Positions 17,396-25,250 of a stretch of 64,000 nt of DNA are shown one piece after another. Position 1 is the first letter of the stretch; the number at the start of each line of letters is the position of its first letter. A model generated the notes under the pieces. That model did no database searches. It had not been told where the DNA came from and saw only the letters and a program-made list of their open reading frames with translations. Source of the DNA: JABFSA01 sp963827515 (GTDB lineage: Bacteria > Acidobacteriota > Vicinamibacteria > Vicinamibacterales > UBA2999). The stretch spans positions 1-64,000 of the forward strand of contig CAWHBF010000032.1 of assembly GCA_963827515.1 (NCBI GenBank), given 5' to 3'. A program made the position numbers and the translations under genes.

Positions 17396-17674
17396 TCAAG
17401 ACTGAGGAGAACAATCGAAGCCGTGATCGTCCGTCTGAAGCGGGAGCATCCAGGCTGGGGTGCGCCGAAGATCCGGGAGAAGCTGCGTCAGCAATTCACC
17501 GGCCCCCACCTGCCGGCGATCAGCACCGTCCACGCCGTCCTGGATCGCTACCACCTCGTGCAGCCCCGACGACGGCGGCGGGCCCGCGCGACCGGGACCG
17601 AGTTGTCGCCGACCGATCCCGACGCACTCTGGTGCGACAACTACAAAGGCGAGTTCATGCTCGGCAACCGCCAG
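17396..17674 (+). pseudogene. Remnant of an IS481-type transposase
   Basis: An internal piece of a DDE transposase is readable: RTIEAVIVRLKREHPGWGAPKIREKL is the helix-turn-helix region and LWCDNYKGEFMLGNRQ is the start of the integrase core, where intact IS481-type enzymes continue with CYPLT. Here the frame leaves the family after NRQ and has no start codon of its own, so both ends are missing. It abuts the receiver-domain remnant that follows at 17691. No terminal inverted repeats were recognised. Confidence 0.7.
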
Positions 17675-17690
17675 ATTGCTATCCGCTACG

Positions 17691-17858
17691 CTCCCGATCG
17701 TCTTCATCACCGGGCATGGCACCGTGAAGGTGCGCGCCACGGGGATGAGTGCCGGCTGCGTGACCGTGCTGGACAAGCCGGTCGAGGAAACGGCACTGCT
17801 CGACGCGATCGAGCGGGCGCTCGCGCTCTCGAGCGACCCTGCTCCTACTCGACCATGA
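17691..17858 (+). pseudogene. Remnant of a response-regulator receiver domain
   Basis: This frame reads LPIVFITGHGTVKVRATGMSAG and then LDKPVEETALLDAIERAL, which is the C-terminal half of a FixJ-type receiver domain: strand beta4 with the conserved Thr/Ser region and the Lys of the KP motif. The N-terminal half with the phospho-accepting Asp is missing and is replaced by the transposase fragment, so this is a scar rather than a working gene. Its 3' end overlaps the META lipoprotein gene by 14 bp on the opposite strand. Confidence 0.65.
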
Positions 17859-18549
17859 AGATGAGCGTCACGACACCCGGGGCCGGGCCGAGCTGGATCT
17901 CGGCGCCCGCCATGCGATATGACGTGGCTTTCTCGAGCGCGGCGAGGTAGGCCTGTTCCTGCGCCATCACCCCGTCGGCGCCGCAGTGCATGCGCGTCGT
18001 GGCCAGCAGCCCGACGTCGAGCTGGGCGCTCTTCGCCGCCGCGCGTCCGAAGTAGCGGTTGCATCCCGCAGAACCCGTCACGCGGTCGTCTTCCGCGAAA
18101 ACGGCGGTCACCCGTACGCTGGGGATGGCTTCACGTCCTTCGAGCGTCGTGAGTCGCCAAGTCGGGCCGACCAGGGAGGGCGTCACCCGCGTCTTGCCGA
18201 GGATCGAGACCAGACTCCGCCGCACGGCGGAGGCGTCGGCGGGAGGGTTCGCGACCGCTTCCTCCTTGATACGGATCTCATAGAGGTATCCGGGCTCGTA
18301 CTCGAAGCCCGCGATCTCGTCGTAGAGCGGCCTCCAGGGATCGTCGGACGACTCTCGCACCTGCAGGCACATCTGCGGCGCCACGCCGGTGCACTCGATG
18401 CGTGATGGTGCGACTTCGAATGTCTTGAGGACGGAGCCCGCGGCGGTGGACGCCGTGTCGGTGGGACCTACCGCGTCTCTGATTGTTCCGCACGCGACCG
18501 AGAGCAATGCGGTCGCGGCGACCGCGGCGAAACGAAGGGCATATCTCAA
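17845..18549 (-). CDS. Lipoprotein with DUF4377 and META (HslJ-like) domains
   Basis: A 234-residue lipoprotein (lipobox LLSVAC). After a short linker comes a DUF4377-type segment (ECTGVAPQMCLQVRESSDD, then FEYEPGYLYEIRIKEE), followed by a META domain with its signature GPTWRLTTLEG, GSAGCNRYFGR and TTRMHCG. META-domain proteins such as HslJ are linked to heat or novobiocin resistance and are thought to bind periplasmic components; the exact role is unknown. A GAGGAGAG stretch about 10-15 bases upstream of the ATG supports the start. The gene is full length. Confidence 0.85.
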   Translation of the reverse strand: MRYALRFAAVAATALLSVACGTIRDAVGPTDTASTAAGSVLKTFEVAPSRIECTGVAPQMCLQVRESSDDPWRPLYDEIAGFEYEPGYLYEIRIKEEAVANPPADASAVRRSLVSILGKTRVTPSLVGPTWRLTTLEGREAIPSVRVTAVFAEDDRVTGSAGCNRYFGRAAAKSAQLDVGLLATTRMHCGADGVMAQEQAYLAALEKATSYRMAGAEIQLGPAPGVVTLIFMVE

Positions 18550-18713
18550 CTCGAAACTCTCCTCTCGAAGAACTCGGCGCGATCGGGACGGTGTTGGAGG
18601 AACGGCGCGCGGGTGCGCGACTTGTGTCGGATTGTCTACTCGCGATGACTCACTGTCCTCTGCCCCACACTAAATCGGCTCGCAACGAGGCTCACATGAC
18701 GCTCGCGCAGCTG

Positions 18714-19088
18714 TTAAGCAACCCCTGTGCCAGCGATGGGTCCCTGGAAGATCACCTCCGCGGAGTATGCGGTCAGCGTCGATTCGCCAATTGCCGCGTC
18801 GCGCGCCTCAAGGCCCTTGAAAAACCGATCGCAGGCTGCGTCCCAATCGGCGACCGGCTCCGGTGCCCAGCGGGATTCGCCCTTCGCCATGCGTTCAGCC
18901 CACTCCACGAGGTCGCCCATGTGCGCCACGATCTCGAGCGGTGTGCGACTCGCGGCCGAGAGCCGCTCGGTGATGAACGAGGCGGGCGCGTCCTTCAGCG
19001 TCTTCTGGGCGCGATAGGCGAGTGTCGCAACAGTGTGTCGCAGCAGGTGCCGCGCGGGTTCAGTGGTGTCAGAAGCCATTGCCGCCAT
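18714..19088 (-). CDS. Truncated DinB-superfamily protein
   Basis: A 124-residue product starting MAAMASDTTEPARHLLRHTV, with helices LLRHTVATLAYRAQKTL and RTPLEIVAHMGDLVEWA as in the four-helix DinB/YfiT-like superfamily of probable metal-dependent hydrolases. Homologues of this type continue past FQGPIA with a DALTHVGQL-like helix that carries metal ligands; here the frame ends after GPIAGTGVA, so the last helix is missing. It starts only about 10 bp after the ATPase stop and could be the last gene of that operon, or simply adjacent. The start codon among three nearby candidates is uncertain. Confidence 0.55.
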   Translation of the reverse strand: MAAMASDTTEPARHLLRHTVATLAYRAQKTLKDAPASFITERLSAASRTPLEIVAHMGDLVEWAERMAKGESRWAPEPVADWDAACDRFFKGLEARDAAIGESTLTAYSAEVIFQGPIAGTGVA

Positions 19089-19097
19089 CCGCAAATA

Positions 19098-21789
19098 TCA
19101 GTTCGAAACTGGCCGCGCCTTCTTGACCCGGCGCTCGACAACGTCGGCAAGAGTGCGAGTCGTGGTGGCAGGTGGGCTTGGTCCAACGCGCACGCCGTGG
19201 CTGCCGGCCTCGCCAGCGCTCGTCGGTCCCAGCCAGGGGAGGTAATACACGCTCGCCGGGACCTCGCGCCTGAACGTCTCGAGATCCTCTTCGCCGTGAA
19301 ACATCAGAATGAGGCGCCAGCCCTCCGGCAGCAGCGTGGCCACTTTCGCGACGCCGCGTGCCACGGTCGCTGACGTCAGCTCGTCCATGTTCTGCAGCGG
19401 GTCGTCGAGAATCAGCGTGCCGAGCGGATTGTCGATGGTCGGCCCGCACAGCAAGTAGAGGGCGAGGACGATGAGATTCAACTCCGCCGTGTTGAGCCGC
19501 GTTTCGGCCGGCCGGCGCGTCTTGGCGGTCAGCAGATCCACGCCCACCTTGCCGTCACTCACCTGAGTGCTCACGAAGAGCCCCTCGGTACGCCCATCGG
19601 GCCGGCGTGAAGAGCGAAATCACCTCGTCGAGCGCCTCGTTCAGCCGGTGCTCGGTGAGCCGATTCATGAGCACCTGTTCGACGAGCCGGCTGGCGTCGC
19701 CGACCTTTCGCGCCGTTGCGAGCGCCGTGCGGTAGGCGTGCACTCGCGCCAGCGGGCCACGGTACACCGGAGCTTCCAGCGATGACTTCGCCGCGTCAGC
19801 CGGCGTCGGCTGGCCGCTCGCCGGCTCGAAGGCAACCACGTCGTTCAGGGCCGGCTCGAGCGGCGCGAGGAACTCGACGAACCGCGTGCTCCACGAGCCA
19901 GACCCGATCGTGATCGAACCGTAACCGGCGGTCGTGCCGGCCGAGATCGCAGCCTGAATGGCGTCACCAAGCAGCTCCTTCGGAGGCGTGCTCTGGAGTG
20001 CGCCGAACCAGGTGCCTGCCAGGTTCAGATCGCCGATCTCGCTGGCGGTGAGCGTCGCAGGAGCAGCCTGCTTGCCCGCGCCGGTGGCCCCGCTCGCGCC
20101 CTGCAGTTGACTGAAGTACGCCCGCTGTTCCTCCGTGCACTGGGTGGCGAGCGTCGTCAGCGCCATAACGCTGTTTTTCAGGTCGTCGGCAGACGCCGCG
20201 AGCAGACCTGTTGCGCGGCCTTCGGGCGTCCACGATCCGACGCGAGCATCGAGCAGGGTGCTGGAGATTTCGAGGTGCTTTTGGAGCACATCTGCGAGCG
20301 CGACGCGGTCGCTCCAGCTGCGCAGCACATCGGAGTACGGCCGCGTGGCCTGGTCAGACGTTGGCACCCACGTCGCCAGGCGTTGCAGTGCGGCGCGTGA
20401 CTGAACCACGGCATCGCGGTACCGCCGGGCATCAGACCGCAGGCGGTCGAGTGCCTCGTCCAGATGCTGGAGCGTGCCATCGAACGTCGTCCGGTCCGTT
20501 GGCACAGCCAGCGCGTCGAGGTGATCCTTGATCTCCCGGATGATTCTGCCGAGCATATCCAGTGACTCCCGCTTCACCGGCAGGCAATCGGCAACGTGGT
20601 CGGCAGTGATCGTCGCGTCTTCCACCCATTTCAATCGAGCCTCGACTGCGGTGTGCCACTTGTTCGCGTCCGGCTGCTCCGACTGGATCTGCTGCCGGAG
20701 CTCGAGGGGCAGATCGCGGAACGCCGCGTTGAACTCCTTCTGGGCGAGCTCGAGAGCCTCGTAGGCATCGCCAGGAAAGAACGCTCGCGTCAACGCGCGC
20801 GCACGCTGTTGAGAGTCGGCGCGAACCAGTTGGTCCATGGCCGTCTGGTCCAGACGAAACGCCGTCACCGGCAGGCCTGGCCCCAGCGGCGGCTCGGCAA
20901 TCCCTGAATCGATCACCGTGTAGCTGCGGCGAGAGCCGTCCGACATCGACAGCGACACACCTGGCGATTCCTTGGGATCGAGACCTGCGTTGCGGATGAC
21001 GTCGGCGTAGTTGGAGTTCGGATGACTCCTGATACGCTCGACCGAGCCGGTGACCACGAGCTCGAGAGCTTCCGCGATAGAGGATTTGCCGGTGCCGTTG
21101 GCGCCATGCAGCAGGTGGACTCGATTCGCCGTGAGCGCCCAGGGCCGCTGGCCGGGCAACCGGTAGTCGGACAACTCCACGCCGAGCAAGTGCGGGCCCG
21201 AGGGTTGCGCGCATCCGGCCAGCCGTTGCCGCGTGGACGGGAGCAGCCACGCAAAGACACGACGCGCTTCGACGGGATCAATCGTGGTTCCTTCATGGAC
21301 CGGCAGCAGATTCAGCCCCGTCGCGTGCAGAAATCGCGTGCTGGCGGCGATCTCGCGCACGACATCCACCATGTCGCGCATTCGGGCCGTTTCGATCGCG
21401 AGCACGCATTCCACGGTGTAGGCGAGAGGGAACCCGGGAATGCCGGCAGCGACGGCGTCGGTCATCAGCAGGTGACGCAGGTAGGTGGCCTGGTCGACGT
21501 GCCGCCTGGCCTGGTCGGCCAGCGATTCCTTCCTGGAGTCCTCGAGCACATGGACGAGCCCGATCGTGCCGAGTCCGTAGTCGAGCACCAGGATCTCGGG
21601 AGAGAGATCGAGATCGGACGCGACGCGAAGCACGGGACCGGCACACGCGCATGCATTGCGCAGCGTGAGATGCTCCGCCGCGCTCGCGGGACTCCGAAAC
21701 TCGAGCTTATCGGCCTGCGCCGTCGGCAGTTCGAACGGGGTGGACTCGAGCGTCGTCATCAGAGCGCTCACCACTTGCCCAGTGTTCAT
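19098..21789 (-). CDS. SMC/RecF-like AAA ATPase, third gene of the TIR-SIR2-ATPase operon (one frameshift)
   Basis: After correcting one extra base the product is about 896 residues. It has an N-terminal domain of about 220 residues of unknown type, then an ABC-type ATPase head: Walker A GANGTGKSS (about residues 230-238), a central region with short helical or coiled segments, the signature-like LNTAELNLIVLAL, and Walker B TLILDDPLQNMDE. The frame is broken at a run of four C (19581-19584): the upstream frame ends in REHSGE and the next frame resumes with VSTQVSDGKVG. Start 21789 is chosen because GGAGA lies 5 bases upstream. It overlaps the SIR2 gene by 83 bp, so the two are coupled. The family suggests a sensor or DNA-linked ATPase controlling an NADase effector. 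Confidence 0.75.
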
Positions 21790-23800
21790 CCGGTTCTCCA
21801 AACCACGTCGTGGGCGGTGTGGCCGCTTCGCCGTCCGCCATCAGCGCCCACCGCCAGACGTCGCCGGCGGATGGTGTACCAGCGGCAGCCACGTCGGGCC
21901 GCATCCAGGACATCAACTCCCATTCGTGCACGCGCCGGTACACCCCGCGCGCGTCGACGCGAACGCTGCGCGTGAGCGCCGGGCCGCGCAGGACGACCGC
22001 GGTTCGCGTGAAGTCGGTCCGCCTCGGCCTGACGATCGCCATCGGATACGGCGACGGGACGACGGCGGCAGTGCGCGCGCTCATCCGGCGCAGCGCGAGC
22101 TCCACCACCGCGCCCCATGCGCCCCATCCTGGCCGGTCGAGCAGCGAGAAGTAGTAGGACGGTGCCCTGAACTCCTGGATGCGCAGGCCGGATCGCTGAT
22201 TGCGCACGACAGTCTCCATCAAGGCACACTCGCGCAGCCACGCGACGTGAAAGTGATTCGTCCAGGCGGTGAGCTGTTGAAACTGCCGGCGTGAGCTGTC
22301 CGCATCCTCCCAGCGCGCTGCAGTTTCCTGTTCGACCTTGCACAGTGCTTGGAACATTTCGCCGATGTCTTCGACGTCGGCCGGTGCCACGTTCCGGTGC
22401 AGCAGCATGACGGCGATTCTCTGCAGGTCGGATCGAATCGCGTTCAACTGCAGACGACGCAGACTGCGGTGATACAGCCAGAGGAACAGTTCGTCGAGGC
22501 TGGGAAACGATTGCCGCGAGTCCCGTTTCGGGAAATGGAATCCCAGATGATTCGGGTGATCGAACAGCTTCGGTTTCGCCACTCCGGCGGCGCGGCTGCT
22601 GGCGCGGAGGATCTCCAGACCGGGGAACTCCGCCCGTCCTGACGCGCCGGTGAAAAAGGCCAGCGTGTCCTTCTCGGGCGGCGTCTTCCGCGCGGCGCCC
22701 TGACTCCGATGCGCGAGGATCTCTTCGTAGACGGTGCGAAAGGTGTCGTGCATGACCGGATCGGCGCCGCTGTAACCGCACAGCACGATCGCACGTGTGC
22801 GCAAGAGCGTGCTGACCAGGTCGCGCGACCAGGAGTCCTTTCGCCAGTTCTGGATTTCGCGGTAGGTGAACACCATCGAGGGCAGATACCTCGCCAGTGT
22901 CCCGCGCTCACGTTCCTCGCGATAGCGATGGACGCACCCGTGGATCTTCAACAGTAGCGCCGCACGATATGCGGTGCCGCGTTCGAAGAAATCCGTAGGA
23001 CCGGCCACCACCAGCACACGGTCGTAAGCGGCCGACGGCTTGTCGGGGTCGGTCTCCGATACGTCGCCTACTTCGAAGCCTGCGGCGCGGCACGCGCCTT
23101 CGAGCAGCAGATCGAAGTTCGTCGTCAGAATGAGCGGGGCGACGCCCTCGCGGGCCAGGCGTGCGATGACGACATGACGATCGCGCAGGCGCCCCTCGTA
23201 CGTCTCCAGCGCGTCCTGGGTCTCTGCCAGGCGCGGGTCGCCACGCCAGATTCGCCCGTTCGCGAAACCCATGGTTTCGAGAAACAGCGCCTTGCCCGAC
23301 TCGTTACCCAACGCCGACAAGCTCGCCACGTCGAAGTCATCCAGCGGCACGTCGTCGATTGCCTTGTGATCGATTTTGGTGGCGAGGAGCTGATCCTCGC
23401 GCGTCCGAATGGAGATGAGCACGGACGCGCTTACGGCCTTGAGCTCGCCCAGAAGAATGGAGAATGCGCTCACAATCCAGTCGTTGATGTTGTAGTAGAC
23501 CGGCGTCAGCTGGTCGATCGTCTTCGAAGAGATCATCGCGTCGGACGAGAGCGGGTCGTCGCCCAGCTTGAACGTGATACGGAGGCCCTCGCGCAGGCGT
23601 GGCGCCTGACTCCGGGGCACGCCGGCGAGCTGCTCCGTGATGGCGGCGAAGCGCGCCACCAGCCGACGAATCAACCGTGCGGACGTGTTGGGCTCGCTGT
23701 CGAGTGAGAATCCAGCGCCCGCCAGGAACACCGCCTCACCAGCGATGACGCGCGCCACCAGTCGCTCGATGGCAGCGGCGGTGTCGCGAAAAGCCGTCAT
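21707..23800 (-). CDS. SIR2-domain protein (predicted NADase effector)
   Basis: A 697-residue protein. The N-terminal half is a SIR2-like domain: GAGFS at residues 28-32, TTNFD at 226-230, KIHG at 285-288 and GYSGAD at 342-347, all motifs of the NAD-binding and catalytic site. SIR2 domains in defence systems (Thoeris ThsA, DSR and others) degrade NAD upon infection. The C-terminal 300 residues match no family I know and include an Arg-rich beta-like region ending MSWMRPDVAAAG. Its ATG overlaps the TIR gene stop (ATGA) and its 3' end overlaps the ATPase gene, so all three are co-translated. A defence role is inferred from domains and context. Confidence 0.8.
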   Translation of the reverse strand: MTAFRDTAAAIERLVARVIAGEAVFLAGAGFSLDSEPNTSARLIRRLVARFAAITEQLAGVPRSQAPRLREGLRITFKLGDDPLSSDAMISSKTIDQLTPVYYNINDWIVSAFSILLGELKAVSASVLISIRTREDQLLATKIDHKAIDDVPLDDFDVASLSALGNESGKALFLETMGFANGRIWRGDPRLAETQDALETYEGRLRDRHVVIARLAREGVAPLILTTNFDLLLEGACRAAGFEVGDVSETDPDKPSAAYDRVLVVAGPTDFFERGTAYRAALLLKIHGCVHRYREERERGTLARYLPSMVFTYREIQNWRKDSWSRDLVSTLLRTRAIVLCGYSGADPVMHDTFRTVYEEILAHRSQGAARKTPPEKDTLAFFTGASGRAEFPGLEILRASSRAAGVAKPKLFDHPNHLGFHFPKRDSRQSFPSLDELFLWLYHRSLRRLQLNAIRSDLQRIAVMLLHRNVAPADVEDIGEMFQALCKVEQETAARWEDADSSRRQFQQLTAWTNHFHVAWLRECALMETVVRNQRSGLRIQEFRAPSYYFSLLDRPGWGAWGAVVELALRRMSARTAAVVPSPYPMAIVRPRRTDFTRTAVVLRGPALTRSVRVDARGVYRRVHEWELMSWMRPDVAAAGTPSAGDVWRWALMADGEAATPPTTWFGEPDEHWASGERSDDDARVHPVRTADGAGR

Positions 23801-24669
23801 GCGTGATTCCGGGTGACCCCGGGATGACGTACGACAGCGGCGAGCTCGGTCGCGCGCACGTGCCGCATCCAGGCCGCCCAGAGCGGCCCTGGCGCAGGCT
23901 CGCTCGCGAGATCCGCATTGATCGCGCGCAGGTCTTCGAGAGTCGAGGCCTGGGGGCGGATCTTACGCACCGCGGCCCAGAACGCCGTGGCGTCGACGCT
24001 CTGCAGCATCTCCGGCCGTTCGCGGAGCCTCGCGACGACTCGAAACAGCAGCTCGCACACCATCCGTGCGTCCTCGTCGTCGATGGCTGGCGCAACCTCG
24101 GTTCGCGGCGTCGGCTCCTGTCGTGTGGCGCCCGATTCGGCCGAGCGCTTGTCCTCGAGGCTTTTGTGCACCTGCTCGATGTACTCGCTCACGAGCCCCT
24201 CGAGTCTGGCGCCATCCATCTTGTCGCGGATCTTGTCGCGGCCCCGTTGCGCTTCCACCAGTTCGTGGACCAATCGAACCATGTGTTCGAAGCTGTCGCC
24301 GCGAGCTATCTGGAATTCCGCGAGTGGACCGGGAACGTCGGAAGGATTGAGCTCAAAAACGATCGGAACGATTCTCGACTCGCCGGCCGTCGCGACGCCA
24401 GCCTCAAAGGTGAGCCAGGGCAAGCGCAGCGACTCTGGCGTGAGGAGAATGAAGACGTGGGACGACGTTCGCGCTTTCTCGCGCATCCACTCGAGAAATT
24501 TGCTCCCCGCGACAGTGATCTCCTGCGTCCCCGAACTGTTAACGATCAACTCCGGCAGCACACCGTGGAGCAAGCGCGTCAACGCGTCCGCCAACCTGCT
24601 GTTGACCATTGAGTGACTGATGAACACCGCTGATGGGCTGTCGCGCGTGTCGCTTGCTGCAGGACTCAT
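23797..24669 (-). CDS. TIR-domain protein, first gene of the TIR-SIR2-ATPase operon
   Basis: A 290-residue protein. A TIR domain occupies about residues 12-150: the first strand reads AVFISHS, followed by SSHVFILLTPESL and WLTFEAGVA, where Glu89 matches the catalytic glutamate of NAD-cleaving TIR domains. A charged linker (KRSAESGATRQEPTPRTE) leads to a C-terminal helical domain of about 100 residues of unknown type. In Thoeris, a TIR protein makes a cyclic ADP-ribose messenger that activates a SIR2 protein; the same logic may apply here. The start at 24669 lacks a strong ribosome binding site; a GTG at 24720 is the alternative. It couples to SIR2 by ATGA overlap. Confidence 0.8.
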   Translation of the reverse strand: MSPAASDTRDSPSAVFISHSMVNSRLADALTRLLHGVLPELIVNSSGTQEITVAGSKFLEWMREKARTSSHVFILLTPESLRLPWLTFEAGVATAGESRIVPIVFELNPSDVPGPLAEFQIARGDSFEHMVRLVHELVEAQRGRDKIRDKMDGARLEGLVSEYIEQVHKSLEDKRSAESGATRQEPTPRTEVAPAIDDEDARMVCELLFRVVARLRERPEMLQSVDATAFWAAVRKIRPQASTLEDLRAINADLASEPAPGPLWAAWMRHVRATELAAVVRHPGVTRNHA

Positions 24670-25130
24670 GAATGTCTCGGAGTAACGAGGAACGTCGTCG
24701 TGCACTCGTGTTGCCGCCACCGCTTCACAAGCGATCGACGGGCGCTCGCAGATGAATGGTCACTGATCATGGGTGCGGACGTTGCGCGGCAGCTTAGATC
24801 TATTGTCGAGAGCCGCGCAACAAGCCGATGTGCGACTCGGCGTCGTAGACGATAGACGATATTAGAGCATCCCCGTGGTTGACGGATGACCCGTTATGCG
24901 CTGTGCCCCCCCCCGACACAGCTTCTTCGCGCCACTCCAGACTGACGCGTCGCGAGGCCGCTCCGCCTGCCAGACGAAGAGAGACGCCACGTTGCGCGGC
25001 GAAAGAGCGCGCCCCTACATTGAGGTGCGTGCGCGCCGCCGCTTTTCGCCACGCTCAGTTCCTCCGAAGTCCGCGACGACGGTTGTTGCCGGTGTCGAGT
25101 CAGCTGGGGTATCTGCGTCAGCGCGACATT
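24670..25130. other. Promoter region of the TIR operon plus noncoding spacer
   Basis: No gene is supported in these 461 bases. The part next to the TIR gene carries a 10-bp perfect inverted repeat (24781-24821) and AT-rich patches around 24790-24805 and 24850-24865, suitable for a minus-strand promoter. The right part is GC-rich, contains a run of nine C near 24905, and leads directly to the tRNA-Ser fragment at 25131. Frames over it are Arg-rich and lack ribosome binding sites. Confidence 0.45.
24781..24821. promoter_or_regulatory. 10-bp perfect inverted repeat upstream of the TIR operon
   Basis: GTTGCGCGGC and GCCGCGCAAC are separated by 21 bases that include AGATCTATTG, the most AT-rich stretch nearby. 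It lies 112 bp upstream of the TIR start. Such spacing suits a repressor dyad around a promoter, or an RNA hairpin in the leader if transcription starts further upstream. No regulator gene is adjacent. Confidence 0.4.
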
Positions 25131-25175
25131 GGAGAGCTGGCCGAGTGGTCGAAGGCACCTGACTCGAAATCAGGC
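25131..25175 (+). tRNA. 5' half of tRNA-Ser(CGA), truncated
   Basis: The sequence starts like a serine tRNA: acceptor strand GGAGAGC, D arm GGCCGAGTGGTCGAAGGC, and anticodon arm CTGA-CTCGAAA-TCAG with anticodon CGA. After the anticodon stem the variable arm, T arm and 3' acceptor strand are absent; the sequence instead runs into an SRP RNA. It therefore cannot fold into a tRNA. The break may reflect recombination or a misassembly at a short shared GGCGGGG tract. Confidence 0.75.
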
Positions 25176-25242
25176 GGGGCCGTGAACCCCGCCAGGTCCG
25201 GAAGGAAGCAACGGTAGCGTTACTTCGGGTGTGCCCCGGCCG
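25173..25242 (+). ncRNA. ffs: SRP RNA (4.5S-type), 5' end probably truncated
   Basis: The conserved core AGGTCCGGAAGGAAGCA, which binds Ffh, is present, followed by GGGTGTGCCCC. The segment GGCGGGGC (25173-25180) can pair with GCCCCGGCC (25233-25241) with one bulge. Normal bacterial 4.5S RNAs have about 40 bases before the core; here those bases are occupied by the tRNA-Ser fragment, so the outer stem is shortened to what the junction leaves. Whether this RNA works depends on whether the junction is real. Confidence 0.7.
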
Positions 25243-25250
25243 TCAGTCTG

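Noticed and set aside
18660..18725. Integron attC-like site (GTTAAGC) at the end of the truncated DinB gene
   Set aside because: Only one half-site is seen, with no matching partner or integrase, so chance is more likely.
22444..22911. Second minus-strand frame inside the SIR2 gene
   Set aside because: A shifted shadow of the SIR2 reading frame, which carries all conserved motifs.
19098..24669. Calling the operon a standard Thoeris system
   Set aside because: Thoeris pairs TIR and SIR2, but the protein lengths, the unassigned SIR2 C-terminus and the added ATPase do not fit; named only as a related logic.
25131..25220. Complete tRNA-Ser with unusual variable arm
   Set aside because: No T arm (GTTCRA loop) or 3' acceptor strand complementary to GGAGAGC follows; the downstream sequence is clearly the SRP RNA core.
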